Shown: positions 8,739-19,178, numbered from the stretch's first letter. The stretch: 64,000 nucleotides of DNA from GMQP-bins7 sp963776565 (GCA_963776565.1 CAVZNF010000002.1:248001-312000); one strand, 5' to 3'. Notes: generated by a model from the sequence alone, not told the origin. Made by a program: numbers and translations.

Positions 8739-9506
8739 TCAGGCCTTGACCGCGACGCGGGCCGCGCTGTCGATCCTATTCAGCAGCAGCCGCAGGCCGT
8801 GCTCTTCGATGTACTCGTCCGTCGCTCGGCGAGCCCCGAGCCAGCACCCGTAGTCGTCGATGATGAGCACGCCTCCGCGCGAGAGACGCGGATAGAGATG
8901 TGTCAACTCGTGACGGGTGGATTCGTACCAGTCGGTGTCCAGGCGCAGAAGCGCGATCTGCTCCGGCGCGCGCTGAGGAATGGTCTCCTCGACAAGTCCC
9001 TGGACGAAGTGAACGCGTCGCGGGTCGTAGCCGACACCGAGGACGTTCTTCCGTACCTCCTCGAGCGAGGCAGTGGCAAGCACGCGTTCGCGCTCGTCCG
9101 GAGCGTCGAGGATGTCGGCGGCGCTCTCGCCTGTGAACCGAGCATCGTATGCGCCTGGAGGCGGCATCCCGGCGAACGTGTCGAACAGGAACAGCTCGCA
9201 GTCGGTGGCGCCGAGCTGCAGAAGCGTCTCGGCGACGGCCATCATGCTGCCGCCCTTCCAGACACCGCACTCGACGATCGCACCGGGTATCTCATAGCGG
9301 GCGACGTAGCGAACTGCCTCACAGAGTGCAGCCACGCGCTCGAACGTGGTCATCGTGAAGGGCGCAACACGCGCGTATGTCTCCGCGTGCGCCTCGTCGA
9401 GGTCGGAGAGGTAGGCCGGCCTGCGCGGAACGACCTCGTAGCCGCCGGCGGCAAGGAGGCGGGCAACAGGCGTACCGAGAAGACGCCGGATCGCGCGATG
9501 CTTCAC
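8739..9506 (-). CDS. TylF/MycF-type sugar O-methyltransferase
   Basis: 255 residues from GTG 9506. That start lies 31 bases after the upstream stop; an earlier in-frame start at 9593 would overlap the upstream gene by 56 bases. Motifs of the TylF family: GAIVECGVWKGGSMMAVAE (SAM loop), FLFDTFAGMPPP, HFVQGLVEETIP, ALLRLDTDWYESTRHEL and GGVLIIDDYGCW; the D-x-D-W and D-D-Y acids bind the catalytic Mg. Known of the family: it methylates sugar hydroxyls of macrolides and surface glycans. In this locus an O-methylated glycan is likely. Confidence 0.88.
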   Translation of the reverse strand: MKHRAIRRLLGTPVARLLAAGGYEVVPRRPAYLSDLDEAHAETYARVAPFTMTTFERVAALCEAVRYVARYEIPGAIVECGVWKGGSMMAVAETLLQLGATDCELFLFDTFAGMPPPGAYDARFTGESAADILDAPDERERVLATASLEEVRKNVLGVGYDPRRVHFVQGLVEETIPQRAPEQIALLRLDTDWYESTRHELTHLYPRLSRGGVLIIDDYGCWLGARRATDEYIEEHGLRLLLNRIDSAARVAVKA

Positions 9507-9537
9507 GAGCGGAGAGCCCGCACTCGCGGTTCGAGGG

Positions 9538-10647
9538 TCACGCGACACGACCGACCTGCTCGAGCGCCTCCATCGTCTTGCGAGCCGTCTCATGCCACGA
9601 AAGACTCCGCGCGGCGCGAGGCCCTCGTTGCCGAAGCTCGGACCGAAGTCGATCGTCCTCGATCATGCGCCCGAGTGCAGCTGCAAGGAGCTCGGGATCG
9701 GGACGCGGCAGTGCGAGCGTTGCGCTCTCGAGATCTCCTTCCCGGAGCGCAGCGTGGTCGACGGTGACGACCGCGCATCCGCTAGCGAGTGCCTCGGGAA
9801 TCGTGAACGAGAAGCCCTCATGCTCCGTCGGCAGAACGAATGCATGGGCGCCGCGATAGAGGAGTGCGAGCAGGTCGTGATCGACGAACTCGAGATGGCG
9901 GACCGACAAGCCGAGATCCCGCTCGGCGAGCATCGCGTCGAGCGGGATGCCGTCAGTGTTCGGGCCAACGAGAAGGAGGCGGTACTCGGGATGCCGTGCT
10001 CGGACGGCTCTGAACGCATCGAGCAACGCTGGAATGTTCCTGCGAACCGAGAGCTTGCCGACGAAGAGGAAGTAAGGAGCAGCGGCCCCAAGACACTGCT
10101 CCGCCGCAACGGCAAGGTCAGCCTCCTCGCCGGCGCGAAAGGGACGGAAGTGCTCGGCCACACCGGGCCAGATCACCAGAATCCGCTCCGCCGGAACGCG
10201 GTAAAAGCGAACGAGATCGTTCTTCGTGCTCTCGGAATTGGCGATGACCTGGGTCGCGTGACGAGCACTCCACGCCATGTGCCGAGAGTGCGCTCGAGCT
10301 CGCCAGCCTCTGAACGCAAACTTGCCCTCGTAGATCCCGAGATTGTTGACGACGCTTCGTCCCTCATACCCCGGCGGCAGGGTGTACGGCGCGAAGAGGA
10401 CGTCGACACCCTCGGCCGCGCGCTTGAGCTTGGCCAACTGCCACCAAATGCCGGACCCCCTGCTCGGGAGTAGCTCCAGGTGGAAGCGGTTGTCGGCAGG
10501 CAGATCGCCGATGGTCGACGGAGCAAACACGCGAACCGACTCGAATGGGAGCGGCTGCGACGCCCACGCGGCGAGCAGGTGCTGGAGATCTCGACCGACT
10601 CCAGTACGTTGCCCGACGGCGCGACTAGCGTCAATGCCGAGGATCAC
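9538..10647 (-). CDS. GT4-family glycosyltransferase
   Basis: 369 residues, GTG start. N-terminal GT-B domain begins ILGIDASRAVGQRTGVGR (the G-V-G-R loop). The C-terminal domain carries YFLFVGKLSVRRNIPALLDA, then LVGPNTDG, LYRGAHAFVLPTEHEGFSFT and PEALASGCAVV, with the E-x7-E nucleotide-sugar motif. Typical retaining glycosyltransferase length. It heads a leftward operon that continues through methyltransferases to the NHL protein, and its start lies 23 bases from a divergent methyltransferase gene. Confidence 0.9.
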   Translation of the reverse strand: MILGIDASRAVGQRTGVGRDLQHLLAAWASQPLPFESVRVFAPSTIGDLPADNRFHLELLPSRGSGIWWQLAKLKRAAEGVDVLFAPYTLPPGYEGRSVVNNLGIYEGKFAFRGWRARAHSRHMAWSARHATQVIANSESTKNDLVRFYRVPAERILVIWPGVAEHFRPFRAGEEADLAVAAEQCLGAAAPYFLFVGKLSVRRNIPALLDAFRAVRARHPEYRLLLVGPNTDGIPLDAMLAERDLGLSVRHLEFVDHDLLALLYRGAHAFVLPTEHEGFSFTIPEALASGCAVVTVDHAALREGDLESATLALPRPDPELLAAALGRMIEDDRLRSELRQRGPRAARSLSWHETARKTMEALEQVGRVA

Positions 10648-10670
10648 GCGGACAAGCTACCGTTGGTGGG
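10648..10670. promoter_or_regulatory. 23-bp divergent intergenic region with two overlapping putative -10 boxes
   Basis: Both flanking genes start with GTG at the very edge. Leftward, TAGCTT (complement of 10654-10659) ends 6 bases before GTG 10647. Rightward, TACCGT at 10658-10663 ends 7 bases before GTG 10671. This geometry would make both messages leaderless and mutually exclusive. No convincing -35 boxes are visible; the reading is inference from spacing. Confidence 0.35.
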
Positions 10671-11432
10671 GTGCGAGGCTCGCGCCTACGGGCTGCCGTG
10701 GATGCCTTCTCCGCGCGCCTCGAATCCTCGCTCGATCGTGTTCACCCAGCTCCGCGAGCTGACCCGGTATCACTCCGAGATCTTGTCGCGCGTGCCAACG
10801 CGCGTGGTGGAGTCATGCCGGAGCGGATCCTCGAAGAGGAGGCCCTCAGGAAGATCGAAGAACATGTAAGCGCGTCGCAGCGGCGAGCCGTCGGCGAGCC
10901 CGATTCCGTGTACGACGCCGATCTCGAGCTCGCACGAACGTGCTACGCCCTCTGTCGATTCGTACGACCTGCAACCGTTGTGGAAACGGGTGTCGCCAAC
11001 GGTGTTACGACGGCCTTCCTTCTCCAGGCACTCGAGGCGAACGGCGCAGGCGCTCTCTTCAGCATCGACCTTCCTCCGGCTGGCGTTGATCCTAAGCTCG
11101 TGGGCCACCTGGTCCTTCAGCAGCTCAGATCGCGTTGGCGCTTGTCGTTCGGCGCGAGCAAGCAGCTGCTTCCCTCTCTTCTCGAAAATCTCGGGCGCAT
11201 TGAGATGTTCGTCCATGACAGCCGCCACACGTACCGGAACGTGTGCCGTGAGCTCCAAACCGTGTCGAGGCATCTCTCTCGCCCTGCGGCGGTGGTCGTC
11301 GATGACGCCGAACGGAACTCTGCCTTCTTCGATTGGACTGTGGAGACTCGGCCGGATGTATCGGGAGTGCTCCGATCCCGAGGAAAACGCTCCCTGCTCG
11401 GGGCTGCCGTCTTCCTTCGCCAAGACGACTGA
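10671..11432 (+). CDS. Class I SAM-dependent methyltransferase (Methyltransf_24-like)
   Basis: 253 residues, GTG start. The SAM site is RPATVVETGVANGVTTAFLL, followed by GALFSIDLPP, then IEMFVHDSRHTYRNVCREL, a signature of the O-methyltransferase/Methyltransf_24 group, and PAAVVVDDAERNSAF. An N-terminal helical region of about 85 residues precedes the fold. Substrate unknown. It is transcribed away from the leftward operon and converges with the flippase gene, with only one base between the stops. Confidence 0.8.
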   Translation: MRGSRLRAAVDAFSARLESSLDRVHPAPRADPVSLRDLVARANARGGVMPERILEEEALRKIEEHVSASQRRAVGEPDSVYDADLELARTCYALCRFVRPATVVETGVANGVTTAFLLQALEANGAGALFSIDLPPAGVDPKLVGHLVLQQLRSRWRLSFGASKQLLPSLLENLGRIEMFVHDSRHTYRNVCRELQTVSRHLSRPAAVVVDDAERNSAFFDWTVETRPDVSGVLRSRGKRSLLGAAVFLRQDD

Positions 11433-11433
11433 G

Positions 11434-12720
11434 TCACGACGGGTTGGGAGGGAACCGAGTCCACGTGGCTGCCGCGCCAAGCGCCGGCTCATCGCGGGCG
11501 ACGCTTCTGTAGTTGAGAGCGAAGAACAGCGCCGCGACGAGAATGCTGGCGACCGCCGCGCCCATCAGACCGAAGAGCAGGATCGCAACGAGGTCGATCA
11601 CTACCACCGCTGGCACGGCGACGATGCAATTCCACATCAGCGTCCTTTGTCGATTACGAGCGACGAGCACGGTCGTGTACATACCGGCGAGCGCCGCGAA
11701 GGGGATACGCCAGGCGCTGACTGCAAGCACGGGCACCGCGTCCTCGTATGTCTTCCCGAACACGAAGGGGACGAGCACGGACGCCAGGCTGACCGCGGCC
11801 GCGAGGAAGCAGCACGCCAGGATCGAGACACGCAGGGCTCGACCGTGCAACGCCGCTTCGTGTTCCTCAGCCGTAGCGCTGAATGCGGACAGGAAGGAAA
11901 GTGAATACAGGGCCACCGCGCCCGCCGCGAAGTTGACGGGCTTGGCAGCCACACCGTAGATCCCGAGGTCTCGCGGGCCGAGCGCCAGGCTGATCACGAT
12001 CACGTCGAAGGAGTAGATCGTCGCGCGGGCGACGCCGCCCACCATGAGCGGGAAGCTCTGCTCGAGCGTTGACCACCACACTGCGAGATGCAGCCCAGGC
12101 CGGATCGCGCCGAAGCGGCCCCCGACATAGACCAGGATGACAATGGCGTAGGTGAGCTCTCCGGCCGCCTCGAGAAACGCTACCCGCTTGACGTCCTAGG
12201 CACCCGCCACGAGCAGGAGCACGCCGGCGAGGACGACAATCCGTGATGCCGCATTCCCAACCGCGACCCCCCGCGAGCCGCCGACCCCGAGCACCACCCA
12301 GCGGAGATTGAGCGCGATCGCGGGCAGGACTACCGCGAACAGCACGACCGTGTCGCGGGTGTACGGAGACTTCGCGAAAATCTCGACGCCGGCGACGAAG
12401 ATCGCAGCCGCCAGCAGGGAGAGCGCGAGCCGCAGACCGAGCATCTGCTCGGCGATCTCGCGGAATCTCGTTGGCTCGCGGGCGACCTCCCGAACGTTGA
12501 ACAGCTCGGTGCCGGAATCGACGACGAACGCGAACCAGGCGACTAGCGTCAGCCCCAGCGTCACCAGGCCGAAGCCGTCAGGCCCCAACCGACGCGCGAG
12601 AACCAGGACCGCGATGAACCCGATGAGCCGCGCCGTCCCCTCTCCCATCATGAGCGCCGCGGACCTACGCATGACGGTACGCCAGCCTCGTTGCGCGTCC
12701 ATGCCCGCGAATTCCGTCAC
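11434..12720 (-). pseudogene. Polysaccharide flippase (MATE/Wzx-like) interrupted by an in-frame amber codon
   Basis: 428 codons in a single frame with one TAG at 12196-12198. The upstream part (174 residues) has LARRLGPDGFGLVTLGLTLV and several membrane helices. The same frame resumes after TAG with DVKRVAFLEAAGELTYAIVI and continues through about eight helices, including PRDLGIYGVAAKPVNFAAG, to 11434. The layout matches oligosaccharide flippases that move lipid-linked repeat units across the membrane. Sequence on both sides is conserved, so either a point error or a very recent nonsense change is likely. It overlaps nothing and follows the deacetylase by 7 bases. Confidence 0.75.
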
Positions 12721-12727
12721 TGGCGCG

Positions 12728-13495
12728 TCATCGAGCCGGCTCGTAATCGCTCACGCCGAGCCGCCGGGCCCGTGCCGCCGCAGCCCGGAGAGACAGGTAC
12801 GGCGTCAAGCCGCCGGCGAGGACCCGGCGGAAGACCGCGGTCCGTCGTAGGTAGTGCGCGTCCACACGAGGAAGGAGATACGGATCCGCGCCGGAGACGA
12901 CCCGCGCCGTCCCGCCGACGCAAGCGGCCGCGTACTCGGTTTTCACGAGCTCACGGGCAGCGGCGCTCGGGTGCACGCCGTAGGGGTAGGCAAACGAGAG
13001 GACCGGGCCGACGGCCTGAGTCTCCAGCATCCGCTTCGACTCCTCGAGCTCCTTGCGCGCGATCCGGGACGACGCGCTGCCGAGTGGCGCGTGGCCAAAC
13101 CCGTGTGAACCGATCTCGAAACCCGCCTGCACGAGCTCGGCGAGCTCACCGGCCGAAGCGAGCTCGAGCCTGTGAGTCCGCGCCGGCTGCGTCGGCCAAT
13201 CGTTGAAGCCGCCGAGGTGACCGGCGACGCAGAAGAAGGTCGCCGGGATGCTGTGCTCGACGAGCATCGGCGCCGCGACTCGCACCGCGCTCGCGCAGCC
13301 GTCGTCGAAGGTGACTGCGATGGCAGGATCGGGCATCTCACCAGCCCGCAGTGCCTCGACGAGCTCCGAGACGCTCAGTGCCGGGACCCCCGAAGCCGCG
13401 ATGCAAGCGACGTGCTCGGCGAAGAGGCGAGGCTCGATGCACAGCGGCGCAGGCCCATCCTCCACGGCGTGGTACGTGAGGACCAACGCTCCCAT
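12728..13495 (-). CDS. Polysaccharide deacetylase (carbohydrate esterase family 4)
   Basis: 255 residues from ATG 13495, one base after the upstream TGA. The NodB-type motifs are clear: AVTFDDGCASAV (T-F-D-D-G, catalytic base and metal Asp) and EIGSHGFGHAPLG (S-H-x3-H metal site), then VLSFAYPYGVHPSAA (motif 3). No signal peptide is visible from this start. Known of the family: metal-dependent removal of acetyl groups from N-acetyl sugars. In this operon it probably edits the glycan or its lipid-linked precursor. Confidence 0.9.
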   Translation of the reverse strand: MGALVLTYHAVEDGPAPLCIEPRLFAEHVACIAASGVPALSVSELVEALRAGEMPDPAIAVTFDDGCASAVRVAAPMLVEHSIPATFFCVAGHLGGFNDWPTQPARTHRLELASAGELAELVQAGFEIGSHGFGHAPLGSASSRIARKELEESKRMLETQAVGPVLSFAYPYGVHPSAAARELVKTEYAAACVGGTARVVSGADPYLLPRVDAHYLRRTAVFRRVLAGGLTPYLSLRAAAARARRLGVSDYEPAR

Positions 13496-13496
13496 C

Positions 13497-14718
13497 TCAG
13501 GCTGCCCCGCGCGCTTCTTCGATCGCCGCGAAATAGCCCTCGAGATGCGGCTCCTCACTCCAGCGCTCCTGCCACGCGCGCCGCCCCCGCTCGCCGAGCT
13601 TACTGCGAAGGCCGGGGTCGGCTCGAAGTCGGCGCATCGCGTCGAGGAGCTCGTCGGTCGTCCGGTACACGATCCCGGCTCCGCCCGAGTCCTCGATCAC
13701 TTCCGGAAGGGCGCCCAGATCGTGGACGATCGACGGCGTTCCGCGGGCCATTGCCTCGACGATGACGATGCCGAACGTCTCGTAGCCGACGGACGGAACG
13801 AGCAGCGCCGTTGCACCGCGGTAGAGCGCGTCCAAGCGGCCGCCGTAGACGCCATCGAGGAAGTGGACGTGGTCGAGCCCTTCTGCCTGCCGCCGAAGCG
13901 ACGCGTCGTACGTCCCGCTGCCAGCGATGAGCAGATCGGCGTCACGATACGAGCGAAAGAGCTCGACCAGCACCTGCACGCCTTTCAGGTGCTCGAGACG
14001 ACCCACGAAGAGGAAGTAGGGGCGGTCGCCGACCAACTCCTTGCCCCGCCCGATCTCGCTCTCGGGTACGAACAGCGGGAGCCGTCGCATCGCTCCCGTG
14101 AACCCACGCGCGCGATGCGCTTCGATCGTGAAGGAGCTCGGCGAGAGGAAGAGGTCCACGTGTGGCACCGAGCGCTCGAGCAGCCCGGTGTAGCGCCACA
14201 GCTGCGGCGGGCGCCTGAACCTGAGCGTGCAGCGAAGGCAATGCGGGTCGACGCACGGCTCGCGGTTGTCACGGAAGAGCACGTGCATCGGGCAGACGAG
14301 CCAGTGCTCGTGCGTCGTGTAGAGCTTGACACCGCCTCCATAGCGCAGCACGTCCGGCCCGCCGACCAGCGAGACGTTGTGGAAGTGGACGACGTCGAAG
14401 CTGCCCTTGACCGAGATCGTCGAAGCAAGCTCGGACGCGTAGAACGCTGGGCGCCCGGAGAGATAGGAGGCGAGAGCCGCCGTTCGCGGCGCGGTCCGCT
14501 CGAGCGGACGGAGTGTCACGCCCTCCGGATGCTCGAACGCTGGAGAGTCGAAGCCGCGCAGGGCGCGGTACGCGTCCACGGAGTGAACGACCGTCACCGT
14601 GTGGCCCCGCCGGGCCAGCGCGTTGGAGAGCCGATAGCGCATATGTCGCATCTCCGCCGAAGTGGTACGGCGGGTAGAAGGTCGTGACCATGCAGAACGA
14701 GAGGCGCTCTTCAGGCAC
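13497..14718 (-). CDS. GT4-family glycosyltransferase, one N-terminal frameshift
   Basis: About 406 residues. GTG 14718 gives SFCMVTTFYPPYHFGGDA, the usual N-terminus of GT4 enzymes. One indel near 14645 then moves to the frame MRYRLSNALARRGHTVTVVH, which runs intact to 13497. The C-terminal domain has YFLFVGRLEHLKGVQVLVEL, LLIAGSGTYDASL and LLVPSVGYETFGIVIVEAMA. A CxxC-rich insertion (EPCVDPHCLRCTLRF) lies mid-protein. The start overlaps the upstream glycosyltransferase stop by 8 bases, and the stop is one base from the deacetylase start. Confidence 0.8.
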
Positions 14719-15900
14719 GCCTCCTCCTCACCGAGGCCGCCTCCTCGAGTAGCCCGCGGAGCCGCTCGGCGGCTTTGTCCCACGACAGGACTGCAACGGC
14801 CTCGAGGGCGCGTCGCCCAAGAGAGGCACGTAGGTCCGGGTCATCACGGACACGCGCCAGCGCCGCGCTGATCGCTTGCGCATCGGACGGCGCGACGAAG
14901 ATCGCGGCGCCGTCCAGTGTCTCGCGGTGTGCAGGCAGGTCGCTCAGGACGAGCGGCCGCACGACATGCGGCCGCCTCGACTGCGGGGAGCCCGAATCCC
15001 TCGGCCAGCGAAGGGAGGACGACGGCGGTCGCGCCGCGTACAGGCACGCGAGCGTCTCGTCGGAGACGAAGCCCGGCAGCAGGACACGCTCGCCGAGGCC
15101 GAGCTCGGCGATCCGCTCCCGAACTCTGCGTCGCCGACGAAAGGTACGAATCGTCCGTCGAGATCGCCCACGAGCACCAACGGCGCCGTGCGGCGCTCCA
15201 GCTCCGCATAGGCCTCGAGCAGCGTCTCGAGGTTCTTGTGCGGGCTGATCCCGCCCGCAAAGACGAAGAACGAGCCCGCCTGCAAGCCCGAGGCGGGGCC
15301 AGCGCGCGCTCGACATCGTCTGCTCCAGCGCGGGCCGAAGACCGCGTCGGGCGCCTCGGGCACCACAGCGATGCGGTCTGCTGCGCAGGCCGAAGCGCTC
15401 GACCAGAGCCGCGCGTGCAGCTTCAGAGACCGTGAACAGCCTCGCCGCACGACCGCAGCGCAAGCCTCCCTTCGCCGACCAGTAGAGCCGGGCGCGACGC
15501 GTCGGCGAGCGTCAGGTTCGGGAAGTCCTCAGCGATCGTGTCGTGGACGCCGACGACGGTAGGCAGGCCGAAGACGGGGAAGTACGTGTACAGCGACGGG
15601 AAGAGGAACGACGTCCGGCTTGTCCCGCGGAGACCGCCCACGCCAGCCGCAGCAGATCGACGACGCGCCGCCGCGAGTCGCTCGCCGCGGCCTGCGACGT
15701 CGCAGGCGCGCAGACAGCGCACTGCGTCGCACGCTCGGCGTTCGGAGGCAGGTCGACGCCGGTGCGTCGACGGCTTGTCGACGTAGACGACGTACGTCGC
15801 GTCGACGTGCTGAATCGACGAGCCGGCCGACGACGTTGCGCGTGAAGCGTCCGTGCCCGCGCCGGTTCGCCCAGCCGGTTCCGTCGACTCCGATCCGCAC
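14711..15900 (-). pseudogene. GT4-family glycosyltransferase, many frameshifts
   Basis: GTG 15900 opens MRIGVDGTGWANRRGHGRFT and RNVVGRLVD, a standard GT4 N-terminus. Later pieces in alternating frames give SFFVFAGGISPHKNLETLLE, PLVLVGDLDGRFVPFVGDAE, LGERVLLPGFVSDETLACLY and LSDLPAHRETLDGAAIFVAP before the end SWDKAAERLRGLLEEA. At least five single-base shifts are needed. GDP-mannose-dependent mannosyltransferases look like this, but the donor cannot be read from sequence. GTG overlaps the preceding TAG by one base. Confidence 0.65.
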
Positions 15901-16799
15901 TACTTGACCCGCAGCAGGCTTCCACCTCCGCCAAACGCGTAACCGACCGCCTCACCGATTGCGGTCACGGCGACGTAGAGCAGGAGCAGCGGCGACGCTA
16001 GCACGAACTCCGACCGATACCGGCGCTTGCGGAAGACGTTGCGGCGCGATCACGCCAGTAGCAGCAGCGGGATGAGCAGAGGCGAGCCGGCAGAAGTAGA
16101 CGGCGCGTCGCGAGCCCAGCTCCGGGTTGCGCATCGCGGCATGCGCGCGCGCGTAGTGGAAACGCTGGGCGATGAAGTCGCGGATGCCGAAGTCCATCTC
16201 GTGCTCGATCACGGCGTCAGGCTCGCAGTAGCAGCTCGAAGCCGCGCTCACGCAAGCGGGCGTGCAGCCACGACTCCCACTTGCCCTGCCCGCAGGAGGT
16301 CCGCGATCTCGTCGACCGCCTGCGGCGTCGTAGGAGACATTCATCCCGGGCAGGTCGTCCGTCGCGCCCCGCTCGCACGGGCTCGAGGAAGCGCGCTGTA
16401 CTCGAAGAGGAACGCAGCCCAGTCGCGGATGCGCGCGCCGGCGCGCGTTCGAATCGGTCCACCGACGACCGGCATGGCCGTCTGCCGTGCGCGCCGACGA
16501 AACGCGTCGCCCAGCCCTCCCCGACGACGCAGTGATCCTCGATGACCGCGACGTACGGACGCGGACGCGGCGAAGATCCCTGCTGCCCGGAGCGCCGGGA
16601 TCGTCGTCGGCTCGGTCGAACGCCAAGGACAATCGCGAACGGCCAGCTCCGTTGCACCGCGGCGCGCGTCTCCGCATCCGTGCAGTCGGCGACGATCACC
16701 TCGGCCTCCGGGAGCGTGATCGCGCAGCGAGTCGAGGCAGGCGCCGAGGTACGGCAGGCCGTTCACGGATGCGATCACGACCGAGAGCGCGGGCGTCAG
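15900..16799 (-). pseudogene. GT2-family glycosyltransferase, several frameshifts, putative CTG start
   Basis: Starts LTPALSVVIASVNGLPYLGA followed by CLDSL, then in shifting frames EVIVADCTDAETR, YVAVIEDHCVVGEGWATRF, PVVGGPIRTRAGARIRDWAA, ESWLHARLRERGFELL and DAVIEHEMDFGIRDFIAQRF. It ends with a membrane helix, PLLLLYVAVTAIGEAVGYAF. Total length is exactly 300 codons, so indels cancel. The only start-like codon at the conserved N-terminus is CTG 16799, which overlaps the previous stop as CTGA. A C-terminal helix is common in membrane-bound GT2 enzymes. Confidence 0.6.
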
Positions 16800-17673
16800 A
16801 CACGCCGCGTGAGCTCCTCGAGGTGTCCGCGTGCCTCTGCGACCGCCCACACGGCGTCGAAGAAGAAGATCAGCGGGAGCGCCGCCAGCGCGGCGAACCG
16901 GTGCCTCCGCTTCGTCGCCACCTCACGAAGGACGCGGAACGTCATGAGGAACGGAACGAGCGGCGACCCGATGACGCCGAGAGCGTTGCGCGCACGGCTG
17001 AACCCCGACCCGCGCTGGTGACCGTAGAGACGGCCGTGCCGCGAGCGCTGGCGCGCGAAGGCGCCGATGCCGGCCGATCGCCCCTGGTAGACGACGAGGG
17101 ACGGGTCGTGAAGAAGCCGGCGCGAGCGGTCGAGAAGCGCGCGATGCACGACCGGCTCCCAGAAGCCTGACGCGATAGGCGTCGCGGATCGGCGTCGAGA
17201 GCGGCCATCGCATACACGGCGTTGTCGCCTGGGAGGTCGCGCGCACTGCGTGTGGCTCGAACGGTCGCATGTCACGCGCGTAGCGGCAGAAGTACTCGGC
17301 CCAGTCGCCGAACCCGGAGGCCGTCTCGCCGGATCGATCGCGCCGCCGACGGCGTCGGCTTCGGTCGAGAGCCGCCGCATCGTCGCGATCCAGTCCGGCG
17401 CGCGGGCAGCATGGGCGAGATCGTCAGCGCCACGAGCTCGCCCCGCGCCTCGTCGATGCCGTCGCGCCAGAGCTCGGGCACGAGCGCGCCCGGCCGCTCG
17501 AGGAAACGAACCGCCGGATAGCGAGCCGCGCACGTCGTCTGCGCTGCCGCGCCGGCTCGCAGACGAGCACCTCGACCTCGTCGTCGAGCTGCGGGCTCGA
17601 GCGTGTCGAGGAAAGCCTCGATCGAGCCGGGCGCACCGTTCGAGCCGACGACGACCGAGAGCGTTGACGTCAG
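16796..17673 (-). pseudogene. GT2-family glycosyltransferase, several frameshifts, putative CTG start
   Basis: Opens LTSTLSVVVGSNGAPGSIEA, then DDEVEVLVCEP, ARYPAVRFLERPGALVPELW, ARGELVALTISPMLPA and PDWIATMRRLSTEADAVGGA in three frames. The end reads SGFSRARNALGVIGSPLVPF, with a hydrophobic segment LAALPLIFFFDAVWAVAEAR. The conserved start sits at CTG 17673 overlapping the flavoprotein stop as CTGA, the same arrangement as the next gene. Together with that gene it forms a tandem pair of related transferases. Confidence 0.6.
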
Positions 17674-19100
17674 TGCGACGAGGTCGACATCGAGCAGGGC
17701 CTCGACCGCTTCTCCTTCCTCGTGGTACTCGGCCTCGGTGTTCACCGACCACACGTCGTAGTCCGTGCCGTCGACGAGGTTGAGCGTGGCGAGGATCGCC
17801 GTCCACATCGAGTGGTCCTGGTTGTTGTAGCGGTGGAGCCCGTTGCGCCCGAACGTCTTCAGGTTCTCGAAGCCGGCGAGGTACCCGCGCAGCACGGGAA
17901 CCGCCTGCCGGTAGTTGTGGTCGTAGATCGGGTAGGCCTTCGGCACGCGCACCTTCACGCCGTCGATGACGTCGGCGCGATTCACGAGGCCGATGCGCGC
18001 GAGCTCGTCCGTCGCGAGGCTGACCGCGTCCTCGTCCGACATCGTCCAGATCTCGTCGTCCTCGAAGCAGAAGTACTCGACTCCCAGGCACGTCTTCCCG
18101 GGCTTCACGAGGTCGGGGCTCCAGGCCCCGAAGTTCTGCACCCGGCCTGCTCGGATTCCCGGATCGTGCAGGTAGATCCAGTTGTCCGGGAACGGCTTGT
18201 CGTCGTCGATGACGAGCGCGACGAGACACATCGCGCGGTAGCGCAGGATCTCGGCGGCGTCGCGGATCTCTGCGGGTACGGCCGGCTCGAGGCTGAGAAC
18301 GAGGTCGCTGAGAGGAATGCTGGAGAGAACGCCGTCGACGCCGACGTCCCTCGACCGGCCGTCGATCTCGATCGTCAACGAGTGAACGACCTCGTGCTCG
18401 TGCTGAATCGCCGACACTCGGTGGTTGAGCTGCACCTCGACGCCGCGCTCCTCCGCATGCGGCGCGAAACGCCTCCCACATCTGGCCCGGCCCGAGACGC
18501 GGATACTGAAACTCCTCGATCAGCGTCGTCGGAGTGGAACGCGTCAGGTGCAACGCCGAGAGCAGCGCGCTTCGAAACGAGAAGTCCTTGATCCGTTGCA
18601 CCGCCCACTCGGCATGGATCTCGGAGCCGGGAATCCCCCACACCTTCTCCGTGTAGGAGCGGAAGAACGCGTCGTAGAGGCGTCGACCGAAGTTCGCCGT
18701 CACCCAGTCCTCGAAGCTGTCCATTCGCTTCCAGTTCCGGTTCAGCTGGCTCCGGAAGTACGAGAGCGAGCAGAGAGCCGACTCGAGCAGGCCTAGACGT
18801 GCGATGACGTCGCGCGTCTGGAGCGGGTAGGCGTAGTACTTGCCCTGGTAGTAGATGCGCGACAGGCGAGGTCTGACGAGGAAATCGTCGCCGAGCATCG
18901 ACTGCCAGAGGCGTTCGATCTCGGGACAGCTTCGTGAAGAAGCGATGGCCGCCGAGGTCGAAGCGGTAGCCGTCGTACTCGACCGTCTTGGCGATGCCGC
19001 CGACGACCCCGTCGGCCTCGTAGACCGTGCCACGGACGCCTCGAAGGCCGAGTACGTATGCCGCAGTCAGTCCCGCCGGGCCTGCGCCGAGCACGGCCAT
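17670..19100 (-). pseudogene. FAD-dependent oxidoreductase, UDP-galactopyranose-mutase-like (PRK07208 type), frameshifts
   Basis: 477 codons in total. N-terminus MAVLGAGPAGLTAAYVLGLR is the FAD-binding Rossmann motif, followed by YRFDLGGHRFFTK, the second glycine motif of mutase-like flavoproteins. Middle pieces: YYQGKYYAYPLQTRDVIARL and DAFFRSYTEKVWGIPGSEIH. The C-terminal half is intact over 250 residues (AYPIYDHNYRQAVPVLRGYL, then LHRYNNQDHSMWTAILATLN). Shifts lie near 18890, 18470 and 17710. Known relatives interconvert ring forms of UDP-sugars or act in cell-wall galactan synthesis. It precedes two GT2 genes and probably supplies or modifies their donor. Confidence 0.7.
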
Positions 19101-19178
19101 CCCACGGAGTCGTCCTGGCTGGTCACCTGCGGCGGAGTCTAGTGAAGGCCTCTGATGGGCACTCGGCCGCCTCGACCG

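Noticed and set aside
2267..12198. Genome-wide reassignment of UAG (two in-frame TAG codons)
   Set aside because: TAG ends many intact genes here, including MscS, the primary sigma factor neighbours and GreA, so it must work as a stop.
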